From Candidatus Aerophobota bacterium (GTDB lineage Bacteria; Aerophobota; Aerophobia; Aerophobales; B3-G15), in the NCBI GenBank assembly GCA_030615365.1, contig JAUWZM010000002.1, positions 10,552 to 74,551 on the forward strand: 64,000 nt of DNA. Direction: 5' to 3'. Below the pieces are notes generated by a model, which was not told the DNA's origin, did no database searches, and saw only the letters and a program-made list of their open reading frames with translations. This document shows, piece after piece, positions 36,878-45,137 of the stretch. The translations under genes were made by a program, and so were the position numbers. Positions within the stretch are counted from its first letter, which is position 1; the number at the start of each line of letters is the position of its first letter.

Positions 36878-37119
36878 ATCTTTTCCAGGTGAACTTCCTC
36901 AGAACGCACAATATCGGTTGCATAGCGAATGCAGGCTTTGATATCTTCTATATCTAAATCCGGATAATATTTAGTTATTATTTCGTTGAATGAAATACCT
37001 TCTTGTACTAATTCGAGCACATTCTCTACAGTAATCCGTGTACCAATTATGCAGGGCTTACCAAAGTGGATATTTGGATCAATGGCTATCCTCTCTCTGT
37101 ATTTTACTTTGTTCACCAT
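36874..37119 (-). CDS. DUF433 antitoxin
   Basis: An 81-aa protein of the DUF433 family (VapB-like antitoxin with a helix-turn-helix). The family signature RIAIDPNIHFGKPCIIGTRI is intact, followed by VENVLELVQEGISFNEIITKYYPDL, the HTH. It is predicted to bind the adjacent DUF5615 protein and its own promoter. AAGGAGG stands 7 bases before the ATG. A promoter of good quality is upstream. Confidence 0.9.
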   Translation of the reverse strand: MVNKVKYRERIAIDPNIHFGKPCIIGTRITVENVLELVQEGISFNEIITKYYPDLDIEDIKACIRYATDIVRSEEVHLEKI

Positions 37120-37175
37120 TTTTTAGCCTCCTTTTCGTAAGATACGTTTCAATACTTTGCAGTCTACTTTGATTT

Positions 37176-37203
37176 ATTTTAATGTATTCCAAGCAACTGT
37201 CAA
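37176..37203 (-). promoter_or_regulatory. Promoter of the toxin-antitoxin operon
   Basis: On the minus strand TTGACA (37198-37203) and TAAAAT (37176-37181) are 16 bp apart, about 57 bp before the DUF433 start. Confidence 0.65.
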
Positions 37204-37262
37204 TTGAAAGTAGACTATTTTTTAATAATTCAAAACTTAGCTAACATTTATGTCACAGATGC

Positions 37263-37290
37263 TTGACAGAAAAATACAGTTTAATATAAT
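37263..37290 (+). promoter_or_regulatory. Promoter copy 1 of the duplicated LacI region
   Basis: TTGACA (37263-37268), 16 bp, TATAAT (37285-37290). It drives the LacI headpiece fragment. The tandem TAACGG-TAACGA words just after it (37299-37310) match the operator-like repeats of copy 2. Confidence 0.75.
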
Positions 37291-37324
37291 GCAATTGATA
37301 ACGGTAACGATAAGGGAGATTATA

Positions 37325-37483
37325 ATGAGTTATGTCACACTTCAGGATATAGCTAAAAAAGCTGGCGTTTCCAAAACTACAATTTCGAGAGCATTAAATG
37401 ACAAGCCTGATGTGAGCCCTGAAACTAAAGATAAAATCCTTAGAATAGATAGAATTCAGGATGACCTCTTGACAAAAAAATAA
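37325..37483 (+). pseudogene. LacI headpiece fragment (duplicate, 52 codons)
   Basis: The frame begins MSYVTLQDIAKKAGVSKTTI and is almost identical to the start of the next gene through the DNA-binding helices to ILRI, then ends after 52 codons in unrelated residues. The -35 box, -10 box, and start codon all lie exactly 206 bp from their equivalents in the next gene, so this is a tandem duplication of promoter plus headpiece. It keeps its own promoter and GGGAG site, so a 52-aa DNA-binding peptide may really be made; without a dimerisation core it may be a remnant only. Confidence 0.8.
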
Positions 37484-37517
37484 AATTTATTATAATGTAA
37501 CGGTAACGGTAACGATA
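37469..37517 (+). promoter_or_regulatory. LacI gene promoter and operator-like repeats
   Basis: TTGACA (37469-37474), 16 bp, TATAAT (37491-37496), then three tandem 6-bp words TAACGG, TAACGG, TAACGA (37498-37515). The words lie over the expected transcription start, as for an autorepressor site. Confidence 0.75.
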
Positions 37518-37530
37518 AGGGAGCATTGAA

Positions 37531-38526
37531 ATGAGTTATGTCACACTTCAGGATATAGCTAAAAAAGCTGGCCTTTCCAAAACCACAATTTCTCGAGCAT
37601 TAAATGATAAGCCTGATGTGAGCCCTGAAACTAAAGATAGAATCCTTAGAATAGCTAAGGATTTAGGATACACCCCCAACCTTCTGGCAAAGAGCTTAAG
37701 ATCGAGAAAGAGTAAAACAATGGGCATTATTATTGCCGACATATCCAATCCTTTTTTTGCCAGTGTAGCTAAAGTAGTAGAAGATGCAGCACGCAAGAAA
37801 GGTTATAGCATTATCTTATGTAATACAGATGAGGAATACGAGGAAGAACAAGAGGCGATACAGACTTTGTTGGAAAAGAGAGTAGATGGAATCTTAATAG
37901 CGCCTGTCCAAACTAAAGATCAGAATATCGTAGAGCTAAAGAGGCGAAAAATTCCCTTTGTTCTCCTTGGCAGGCATTTTGACATACTGGAGGCCGATTA
38001 TGTAATTACCGATGATATCCAGGGTGCCTTCTCAGCAACTAAATATTTAATAAAAAAAGGACATAAGAAAATTCTCTTTGTAAATGGTCCCCTTCATATA
38101 TCCAGTGCTAAGGAACGCTTGGCCGGATACAAGCGAGCTTTCTTAGAGAACGGTATCAGGTATGAGGATAAATTGGTCAGATCAGGAGCAGTAAGAATGG
38201 AGGATGGCTATAGAATCATGAAGGAGATATTAGATAATAAAGATAACATAACCGCAGTATTTGCTTACAGTGATCTGGTAGCCTTTGGAGCTATGAAAGC
38301 TTTACGAGAGGCTAATCTTAAGATTCCTGAGCAAATAGCAGTGGTTGGTTACGATGATATTGAGTTTGCATCCTCCCTTGAGATTCCATTAACCACTGTT
38401 TGTATACCAAAACGTCAACTGGGAAAAGAAGCAGTGAGAGTTCTGGATGATAAAATCAAAGAAAGATCCAAAGGTACTCAGAGAATAACCCTCAAGACTG
38501 AGCTCATAATCAGAAAATCCGCATAG
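37531..38526 (+). CDS. LacI-family transcriptional repressor
   Basis: A 331-aa repressor. The N-terminal HTH (VTLQDIAKKAGLSKTTISRAL) and hinge (NLLAKSLRSRKSKTMGIIIADI) are followed by a full periplasmic-binding-protein-like core, with DGILIAPVQ, GRHFDILEADYVITDD, AYSDLVAFGAMKAL and AVVGYDDIEFASSLEIPLTTV in the usual order. It should bind a sugar or nucleoside-like effector. It stands in the sugar island and probably represses these genes and itself. The duplicated promoter copy just upstream and a decayed third copy at 44920 indicate an unstable locus. Confidence 0.95.
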   Translation: MSYVTLQDIAKKAGLSKTTISRALNDKPDVSPETKDRILRIAKDLGYTPNLLAKSLRSRKSKTMGIIIADISNPFFASVAKVVEDAARKKGYSIILCNTDEEYEEEQEAIQTLLEKRVDGILIAPVQTKDQNIVELKRRKIPFVLLGRHFDILEADYVITDDIQGAFSATKYLIKKGHKKILFVNGPLHISSAKERLAGYKRAFLENGIRYEDKLVRSGAVRMEDGYRIMKEILDNKDNITAVFAYSDLVAFGAMKALREANLKIPEQIAVVGYDDIEFASSLEIPLTTVCIPKRQLGKEAVRVLDDKIKERSKGTQRITLKTELIIRKSA

Positions 38527-38637
38527 AAGTAACAGGTAAGTTTTCCTAAAAAACATAAGGTTCCTTGCTCGTCATTGTGAGGGACAAAGCATGTGGTGGC
38601 ACAGACATCTTGTCTGTGGAAGTCAAAGCAATCTCAT

Positions 38638-38763
38638 GTAGCTTGCCGATTTATCGGCGTGCATTAAATTCGCCCAATGAATTGGGCAGGCTACAAACCG
38701 CTCAATAAATTGAGCAACTACAATTGCCAGAGAAAACAAGAATTTTAGAAAAGCTAAACTACT
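38638..38763 (+). repeat. Hairpin-module repeat, copy 4
   Basis: Modules in order: GCCGATTTATCGGC, GCCCAATGAATTGGGC, GCTCAATAAATTGAGC, the CAATTGCCAGAGAAAACAAG block and TTTTAGAAAAGCTAAACTAC. The GCTCAAT hairpin has the same fold as its neighbour but a changed stem. Confidence 0.82.
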
Positions 38764-38875
38764 ACACATAGAAGACAGACTTACGGTAGTGTAATAGTCC
38801 TGTAGTCGGGTAAGGATAAGACTAATTGCCCTTTGAAGATAGGAGTTAAAGCAGATTAAGAAATTATCCTTAAAT

Positions 38876-38908
38876 TTAAAGAAGCTAAAGCTGAAAATTA
38901 AGACTGAG
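38876..38908 (+). repeat. 33-bp exact repeat shared with the HU relic
   Basis: Identical over 33 bases to 30568-30600, starting TTAAAGAAGCTAAAGCTGAA. One frame reads LKEAKAEN and stop, so it may be the end of a former gene. Here it precedes paralogue 3; at the other site it abuts the truncated HU gene. Confidence 0.75.
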
Positions 38909-38974
38909 GAGGAGGTGAAAAATTAGATAGGTCAATCAGTTTTAGAATAAATTATGTAAATAAGGAGGATAGAA

Positions 38975-40930
38975 GTGATACGAAAATTAATGATTGTGTT
39001 GTTAAGTGGGGCGATATGTTTGTTAGCAGCAGCCCCACTGTTAGCAGAGACAAATTGGGGTTGGGCTACTTTGCAAGAGTATGAGGAAGTTACCGGAAAT
39101 AAAATAGAGAAATTCAGTGAAGCTCCTTCTCTAAGATTAAAAGTAGCCTTAGGTGAGCTTCTTCCAATAGAGGAAAGGCTTCCTGAGGAGCCTTTAGTGG
39201 ATAAACCATTTGATGAGGTTGGAAAATATGGCGGAGTGCTTCGCCTGAGTATGGTGTCCCTGTCAGTTTACTACCCAGCCTCACTCTTTACAATAGAATA
39301 CATGCTTAATCTGGACCGGAAGGCTGAAAAAGTAGTTCCTAACATTGCCAAGGGCTGGGAATTTTCTGATGAGGGGAAGACATTCATCTTGTACTTAAGG
39401 AAAGGAATGAAATGGTCAGATGGTGCACCTTTCACAGCGGATGATATCCTTTTCTTCTGGGAAAACGTTGTCTTAAATGATGAAATTACACCAGTTAAGC
39501 CTGCACAATGGAAACCGGGTGGCGAGTTAATGACCGTAGAAAAAGTAGATGATTACACAGTTAGTTTTCGCTTCAGCAAACCTTATTGGGGTATAATTTG
39601 GTATCTGTCTGGCACCGTGTTTTGCGGAAGCCAAAACTATATTTTCCTGCCCAAGCACGCTCTTAAAAAGTATCACATAGACTATAATCCTGAAGCAGAT
39701 GAGCTGGCAAAAGAGGAAGGTTATGATTATTGGTGGCAGCTTTTTAATGCAAAAAGATATTTCTGGATAGATAGACAGCCAAATCCGGATATTCCTTCTC
39801 TCGCTCCCTGGGTAACAAAGCAGATACTATCCGAAGGAGTGATATACGAGAGAAATCCTTACTACTTCAAAGTGGATACTGCTGGTAACCAACTCCCCTA
39901 TATTGATACAGTTAAGGCTACTACTTTTGGGGACAATGAGACACTTATCTTAAATATGGTCACCGGAAAATATGATTATCAGGATTGGTCTACAGCTACC
40001 GAACATTACACTGTTTTGATGGAAGGAGCAGAAAGAGGAGGATATTATGTTTGGTTAGCTCCAAGTCTCTGGGGTGCATGGCTTGCCTATTCAGTTAATC
40101 AAAATTACAATGAGGATCCGGTCGTAGGTGACATTTTAAGAGATGTAGTATTCCGTCGAGCCTTGTCTTTAGCGATTAATCGTGAGGAAATCAATGAGAT
40201 TTTTGCTCTTGGAAAAGGCACGCCACGTCAGGCAACAGTTCACCCAAGCTGTAGCTTTTACAAAGAGGAATGGGCTAAAGCTTATGCTGAATATGATCCA
40301 GAGGAAGCTAACAGACTTTTAGACGAGATGGGATTAGTAGGCAAACGTGATAAACAGGGATTTCGCCTTAGATCTGATGGTGAAACTCTCACGATAGTAA
40401 TATCTCATTGTTTAGACCATCCAATAATAACCAGTGAGCTTGTGAAGGAGTACTGGGAAGAAATAGGAATTAAAACCGTCGTTAATCCTGTAGATCGAAG
40501 TTACTTAATGACATTGTTTGATGCCGGCAAACATATGATTGTTCCCTGGGCCTTTGATGGTAGTGCAGAAGGCGCGGTTGCAATAGGCATGAACCCTTAT
40601 ATTAAGGGGTGGCAATGGGCTCCACAGTGGTATACCTGGGGAATTACAAAAGGAGAAAAAGGTGAGGAGCCACCAGAGAAGGTAAAAAGAATGTTTTCCT
40701 TGTACGATAAGGTCCCATATCTTCCAAAAGAGGAAAGAAACAAAGCATTAACGGAGATCTTTGATATCTGGGCTGAGAATGTTTGGCGAATTGGTACTGT
40801 AGGGATGATGCCAAAACCTGCCATAACCAATGTTAACCTGGGAAATGTCAATACCAATACCTATACTGATAATGCTTCTGTAGGATGTGGTACATTTAAT
40901 CGTATATACCAACTCTTCTGGAAAAAATAG
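38975..40930 (+). CDS. ABC transporter substrate-binding protein, family 5, paralogue 3
   Basis: A 651-aa exported binding protein with signal peptide to about residue 24, GTG start and AAGGAGG upstream. The conserved core (SDEGKTFILYLRKGMKW, SDGAPFTADDIL) equals the other paralogues. The C-terminus NRIYQLFWKK is the one preserved in the relic at 29072. It differs from paralogue 2 mainly in the region 85-110 and in the second lobe, pointing to a different ligand. It lies upstream of the 727-aa carbohydrate enzyme gene (70 bp, with a stem-loop between), so it may deliver that enzyme's substrate. Confidence 0.92.
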   Translation: MIRKLMIVLLSGAICLLAAAPLLAETNWGWATLQEYEEVTGNKIEKFSEAPSLRLKVALGELLPIEERLPEEPLVDKPFDEVGKYGGVLRLSMVSLSVYYPASLFTIEYMLNLDRKAEKVVPNIAKGWEFSDEGKTFILYLRKGMKWSDGAPFTADDILFFWENVVLNDEITPVKPAQWKPGGELMTVEKVDDYTVSFRFSKPYWGIIWYLSGTVFCGSQNYIFLPKHALKKYHIDYNPEADELAKEEGYDYWWQLFNAKRYFWIDRQPNPDIPSLAPWVTKQILSEGVIYERNPYYFKVDTAGNQLPYIDTVKATTFGDNETLILNMVTGKYDYQDWSTATEHYTVLMEGAERGGYYVWLAPSLWGAWLAYSVNQNYNEDPVVGDILRDVVFRRALSLAINREEINEIFALGKGTPRQATVHPSCSFYKEEWAKAYAEYDPEEANRLLDEMGLVGKRDKQGFRLRSDGETLTIVISHCLDHPIITSELVKEYWEEIGIKTVVNPVDRSYLMTLFDAGKHMIVPWAFDGSAEGAVAIGMNPYIKGWQWAPQWYTWGITKGEKGEEPPEKVKRMFSLYDKVPYLPKEERNKALTEIFDIWAENVWRIGTVGMMPKPAITNVNLGNVNTNTYTDNASVGCGTFNRIYQLFWKK

Positions 40931-40943
40931 AAAAAAGAAACCA

Positions 40944-40980
40944 ACAAGACTCTCTGTCTCTTTTAGACAGGGAGTCTTGT
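40944..40980 (+). terminator. Stem-loop after paralogue 3
   Basis: ACAAGACTCTCTGTCT (40944-40959) pairs with AGACAGGGAGTCTTGT (40965-40980), 16 bp with one G-U pair and a 5-base loop. Only TT follows. As after paralogues 1 and 2, it may protect the 3' end of the binding-protein mRNA while leaving some read-through. Confidence 0.55.
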
Positions 40981-40999
40981 TTAATGAAAGGAATGGAAA

Positions 41000-43183
41000 A
41001 TGAGGGAAGTACAAAATAGTGCAAAGTTTAAAAAGATAGCTGATGGTTATACTCTAAGTAGTAAAATTGATAGTTTGCGTATTCATTTTGTTGGAAGTTG
41101 CGAGAAGGGATTTGACATTGTTTTTGAAAAAATTGTCAATGGTGAGTGGCAATGTTTAGCTAATTTCCCAGCTAAACAGATATGGACAGTCTATGCTTCC
41201 TGGAATAGCAATACTTCATGGTATGAAGGAGTGCATCACTTTAAAGCCACAAAAATTGAAGAAAAAGATAGTGGATGCGTAAAAGTTTCAGCACAGGGGA
41301 TCATTTTCGGACAAAAATGGGAGTTTAGGGATATTTATTCCATAGAACATAGTTTAATTAAAATTGAACGAGTGTGGGAACATTTGGAGGATAGCTATCA
41401 ACCTGAGATTACTTTAGCTAACTGTGTGCGAGTTCCTCTTGGAGATGACCCTCAGGTTCTAATACCAGGGGTAATTTATAATAACAACCCTAATGCTTAT
41501 CCTACTAAACCGGTTCCACATATTGCTTATGCCCCAGGTGCCATTGGACTTTATGAAGAGCATAGACTACCTATTCCTATGGTTAATTTAGAATCAACTA
41601 TTCAAAGTCAACGAATCTATGGTTCTCTTTTATCTATTCCTTCTCGTTTGCCTCAAGGCCATAAAGGTAGTGATCAGTGGTGGAGTTTGGGTTTAAAATG
41701 GGGAGAGAATTATGTAGATTTACTAAGTGTTTCTGGTGCTGTAGCTACTAATGGATTTTTTAGCATGGTTTATGGTCATCGTAACGGCTTTGATCCTTAT
41801 GACAGGGCATATATAGATGTGCGAGGAAAGATAGCCTTTAAGAAAACTCTATATATTGACCCTGGTATTAGTTCTAAGAAAGGGTATTCTTTTAGTAAGA
41901 CATTATGGAAGGCATTTGATATTTTCCAGCCTGTTAGTACCCCTCATCTTCCTTTTTCTGAAGTTATGAGTCTAAAGAAAGAGTATGCTAAAAGTACTTT
42001 TTTTCAGGATGAAAAAGGTGTAGCTGGTTTTCCTATTTTTCCTGGAGTTCCAATTCTCATGTATGAGTGGGTTGGTGGCAATCTCGCTATTGCTTATGCT
42101 CTTCTCTTCGAAGCAGATAGATGCAGGGACCAGCAGGCGAGGAAACAGGCAATGAAAACTATCCAATTCTTTATTGAGAATGCTCAAGCTAAAAAAGAAG
42201 GACTTTACTATGGTGATTACGATGTAAGTAAGAAGCAATGGGTCCTGGGCAATTTCTGGGGACAGGCACCTGGCATATCCAGCCGACAGTTTGGAGAGAT
42301 AATGGAGCGTCTGGCTGATCTTATTTTATTAGGGAGAAAGCAAGGATTAAAAATAGATTCCTGGTTAACTGCATTGCGTAAAGGTTGCGATTTCTTACTG
42401 CAATCTCCCAGATATGAAGATTTGTTTCCCAGAAAGTGGGATTGCAATGGTATACCTATGGGATGGGAGGATAAGAAGGCTAAAATAGGTAGTATATCTA
42501 CCTCAGGTGTTTATTGTGTTATCCCTCTTGCTAAAATTTCTAAAATTACTAAAGAAAAAAAATATCTCGATGCTGCCAAATCAGTACTGGAAGCATATTG
42601 GAAGAAATTCAGTAAAGATCTTTCAACTCCTTATTGGGGTGCTACCCTTGATGCTGGGAGTGAAGATAAAGAGGCAGGTTGGGGCTTTATGCGGGCTGCA
42701 TTAGCTGTTTATGAATCCACTCAAGATTCACGTTATTTAAGCTGGGCAAAAGATGCTGGTGATTGGACACTGACCTGGATGTATTTCTATGATGTTGGAT
42801 TCCTGCCGACCAGTATTCTTTATGATCATCTTAATACCATTGGATGGACATCTATCTCAGTGCAAAATGAGGAGATAGATGTCTTTGGGTATTTTATGGC
42901 TCCTGATTTTTATCGCCTTGGCTTAGCCTTGAAAGAGGAACGTTATAAACAGATTGCTAAAGTTATGTTTAACGCTGCTACTCAAACTATCTCGCGACCG
43001 GGAGAGATGTTTGGTAGAAGTGAGCCAGGCATTCAAGCCGAACATTATAATCATACCAATTGTACATATATACCACAGGGAACCTGGAGAGGTAGTCAAT
43101 GGGCTGCAGGGATAAGTTGGGTAGTAGCCAGTGCTCTTTATGGTGGTGTCCAGTTGGAGGAATTGGGGGCTTTTAAAAGATAA
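41000..43183 (+). CDS. Putative cytoplasmic six-hairpin carbohydrate-active enzyme, unrecognised family
   Basis: I do not recognise an exact family. The 727-aa protein has no signal peptide. Residues ~1-310 are rich in beta-strands with many aromatics (VYASWNSNTSWYEGVHHF). From ~350 on, alternating helices with W/Y/G-rich turns (GDYDVSKKQWVLGNFWGQAPG, EDLFPRKWDCNGIPMGWED, DAGSEDKEAGWGFMRAALAVYE, GTWRGSQWAAGISWV) resemble an alpha/alpha six-hairpin barrel, as in GH127-like, unsaturated-uronidase or lyase enzymes. Catalytic residues cannot be named. Its position after a binding protein and before a sialidase-like gene supports a role in sugar breakdown. Confidence 0.75.
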   Translation: MREVQNSAKFKKIADGYTLSSKIDSLRIHFVGSCEKGFDIVFEKIVNGEWQCLANFPAKQIWTVYASWNSNTSWYEGVHHFKATKIEEKDSGCVKVSAQGIIFGQKWEFRDIYSIEHSLIKIERVWEHLEDSYQPEITLANCVRVPLGDDPQVLIPGVIYNNNPNAYPTKPVPHIAYAPGAIGLYEEHRLPIPMVNLESTIQSQRIYGSLLSIPSRLPQGHKGSDQWWSLGLKWGENYVDLLSVSGAVATNGFFSMVYGHRNGFDPYDRAYIDVRGKIAFKKTLYIDPGISSKKGYSFSKTLWKAFDIFQPVSTPHLPFSEVMSLKKEYAKSTFFQDEKGVAGFPIFPGVPILMYEWVGGNLAIAYALLFEADRCRDQQARKQAMKTIQFFIENAQAKKEGLYYGDYDVSKKQWVLGNFWGQAPGISSRQFGEIMERLADLILLGRKQGLKIDSWLTALRKGCDFLLQSPRYEDLFPRKWDCNGIPMGWEDKKAKIGSISTSGVYCVIPLAKISKITKEKKYLDAAKSVLEAYWKKFSKDLSTPYWGATLDAGSEDKEAGWGFMRAALAVYESTQDSRYLSWAKDAGDWTLTWMYFYDVGFLPTSILYDHLNTIGWTSISVQNEEIDVFGYFMAPDFYRLGLALKEERYKQIAKVMFNAATQTISRPGEMFGRSEPGIQAEHYNHTNCTYIPQGTWRGSQWAAGISWVVASALYGGVQLEELGAFKR

Positions 43184-43564
43184 CCTCGTATCAAGAGAAT
43201 TTTACAAGAAAAACCAGAATATTCGTAAATATTTATTAAAGCATGTATACTACTTTCATTGCGGGGAGCGAGATTCCTCGCTTCACTCGGAACAAGCTCT
43301 GTAATCTCATTTAGCTTGCCGATTTATCGGCGAATTAAATTCGCCCAATTCATTGGGCAGCTGCTAGGTGCAGTCAAGCAAGCTTGACCACTACAGGTTA
43401 TGGTGCTATTTGTAGTAGCAAAGTTTACTTTGCTGAATTGTATGGTAGCACACTTTAGAAGCAGCTACAATTGACAGAGAAATGAGGAAAATTTTAGAAA
43501 ATCTATTACCACTTATTCAAATTTATAGTAAGTATAGATAGCATTTAAAATACGAAAGGAGGAT
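43184..43564. repeat. Hairpin-module repeat, copy 5, within a gene-free stretch
   Basis: The module block spans about 43312-43508: GCCGATTTATCGGC, GCCCAATTCATTGGGC, GTCAAGCAAGCTTGAC, AGCAAAGTTTACTTTGCT, then CAATTGACAGAGAAATGAGG. Five different hairpins of the same general design are strung together. Upstream (43260-43300) is a TTCCTCGCTTCACTCGG segment. No gene is seen. Confidence 0.75.
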
Positions 43565-44770
43565 ATGAAAAGATTAGTCTCTGAAATGCAAAATATGGTA
43601 AAATACTTTTCTTTCAAAAGTTCGAAGATTTTCTTTTTTATCTTGTTTGGGGTAATAATTCTTACTTTGGGTGCTTCGAATGCAGGGGAAGTGATTAATA
43701 TAAAATGGGAGAAAGATGCTAATATTGGTGTTGGTTTTAAAGCACCATTAGAATTGAAAAACGGTGATATCTTAGCATGGAGAGAAATCCAACTGCAACC
43801 CGAAGGAGGTAAGATGGTGGGTTGCTACAAAAGCTCTGACAGTGGAGTTACATGGAGCTATTTAAGCGAGATTGTGAGAGATAATGATACTATAGTAGAC
43901 CTTGGAGATGGAGCTTTTGTCCAATTATCAAACGGAGATATTCTTTTTTCCTATCGCCATAACAAGTATATCAATTTACCTGCTACAAAACGTACCTATC
44001 GAATTGAGATGGCAATAAGCAAAGATAAAGGGCAAAGTTGGCAATTTCATTCTACCGTTATGAATTGCGGGGGCTCAAATAGAGGTTTGTGGTCTTCTTT
44101 TCTCCTGGAAAAAGATGATGGGACCTTACAGTGTTATTACGATGATGAATATACTCCTTCTCAGCAGGGCTTTGATGGGCATCAATGGGCGCAGATGAAG
44201 ACCTGGGACCCAGAAAGCTTGCAGTGGGTCAACCCGGTTACCGTAAGTCGTGCCCATAATCCTGTTCATCTCTCTCGAGATGGAATGTGTAGTGTGGTTG
44301 AGTTGTCTAAAAATAAACTACTTTGTGCCCTGGAAAGTGTTCAGACCAGTTTCCCATATAGAGGTTTGATTCGTTACGTTACTTCCAACGATGGAGGAAA
44401 AACCTGGAGTTGGGAAAAAGAAAAACGATATGTTTTGTATCAACCAGAAGATACAACCTTTAATGCACTTGCACCCTGGATGATTATGCTGAGGAGCGGT
44501 GCATTGTTATGCGTCTTTACCACCGATGAGGATCGTAAGAAATCAGGAGTACCTAGCACTGGCATTCTTTATCAAGACCTAAAATATATGCTTAGCTATG
44601 ATAACGGCAAAAACTGGTCTAAAAAACCTTACATTATTGATGATGACTACCCAATTTTTTTCCCTGGCGTTTGTGAATTAAAATATGGTGCTAACAAGGG
44701 TATCCTTCTTGTGCAATACTTTCACAAACATCGAGTATTTAACAAAAAAGGCTCAGTTGAATATAAATAA
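43565..44770 (+). CDS. Secreted BNR-repeat (sialidase-fold) protein 2
   Basis: A 401-aa protein with an N-terminal signal or anchor (about 19-40, ending ASNAGEV). Four Asp boxes are plain: SDSGVTWSY, SKDKGQSWQF, SNDGGKTWSW and SYDNGKNWSK, giving a propeller of the sialidase / GH33-GH93 type. The motif RGLWSSFLLEKDDGTLQCYYDDE resembles exo-enzymes such as exo-arabinanase-like or sialidase-like proteins. An AAAGGAGG site precedes the ATG. It probably trims or binds glycans outside the cytoplasm. It is only distantly similar to the propeller at 27792. Confidence 0.85.
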   Translation: MKRLVSEMQNMVKYFSFKSSKIFFFILFGVIILTLGASNAGEVINIKWEKDANIGVGFKAPLELKNGDILAWREIQLQPEGGKMVGCYKSSDSGVTWSYLSEIVRDNDTIVDLGDGAFVQLSNGDILFSYRHNKYINLPATKRTYRIEMAISKDKGQSWQFHSTVMNCGGSNRGLWSSFLLEKDDGTLQCYYDDEYTPSQQGFDGHQWAQMKTWDPESLQWVNPVTVSRAHNPVHLSRDGMCSVVELSKNKLLCALESVQTSFPYRGLIRYVTSNDGGKTWSWEKEKRYVLYQPEDTTFNALAPWMIMLRSGALLCVFTTDEDRKKSGVPSTGILYQDLKYMLSYDNGKNWSKKPYIIDDDYPIFFPGVCELKYGANKGILLVQYFHKHRVFNKKGSVEYK

Positions 44771-44817
44771 ATTATGCTAATTGGAATTCAGAGGGTAATA
44801 TTAAAAATCGGACAAAA

Positions 44818-44910
44818 AGTTGGAACTCATAGACCCGCCTTGATCACCGCTGTCTTATGGAAAACACACTCAGCGGGCAGCAAATCAGGGGGATTTTTCC
44901 TGAAACTGAA
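44818..44910 (+). repeat. Dispersed ~220-bp repeat, copy B (second half only)
   Basis: Contains GGAACTCATAGACCCGCCTT, CCGCTGTCTTATGGAAAACA and the CACTCAGCGGGCAGCAAA end, matching copy C closely. The first half is absent. One frame reads GTHRPALITAVLWKTHSAGS with stops near both ends. Confidence 0.7.
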
Positions 44911-44919
44911 ATGACATGC

Positions 44920-45115
44920 TTGACAGGAGGGTAAAGCTTAGTAAAATGTGACTAATAGCGGTAATAATAGAGAAACTTCATAATGGACCGTGTTACTTCC
45001 AAAATATAGCTAAAAAATTGGCATTTCTAAATCTTGGTAAATCTGACCTAAATATAGTTTATCATAGCTGTGGTAATTGTGAATTTGTAACAGGTAAGTG
45101 TTACTAAAAAAAACG
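44920..45115 (+). pseudogene. Decayed LacI-type regulator (promoter, headpiece and 3' flank)
   Basis: TTGACA (44920-44925), 16 bp, TAAAAT (44942-44947), then a start-like ATG at 44983, 63 bp from the -35 (62 in the intact gene). The following DNA, with ATATAGCTAAAAAATTGG, aligns with the intact ATATAGCTAAAAAAGCTGG, but frameshifts and stops break it. At about 45088 the sequence GTAACAGGTAAG matches the DNA just after the intact LacI stop, so the middle has been deleted. Confidence 0.7.
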
Positions 45116-45137
45116 AAGTTCCTCCCCTGTCATTACT

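Larger units (their letters stand above)
38527..38974. other. Repeat-filled region after the LacI gene
   Basis: About 450 bp without a gene. It carries a GTAACAGGTAAGTTTTCCTA flank also found after the decayed LacI copy (45088), a CACAGACA-TCT-TGTCTGTG hairpin (38600-38618), hairpin-module copy 4, and the 33-bp sequence shared with 30568-30600. A GGAGG site at about 38963 serves the next gene. Confidence 0.6.

Noticed and set aside
36624..36957. Plus-strand open frames opposite the toxin-antitoxin pair
   Set aside because: The minus-strand DUF433/DUF5615 pair has clear motifs, promoter and ribosome-binding site; the opposite frames have none.
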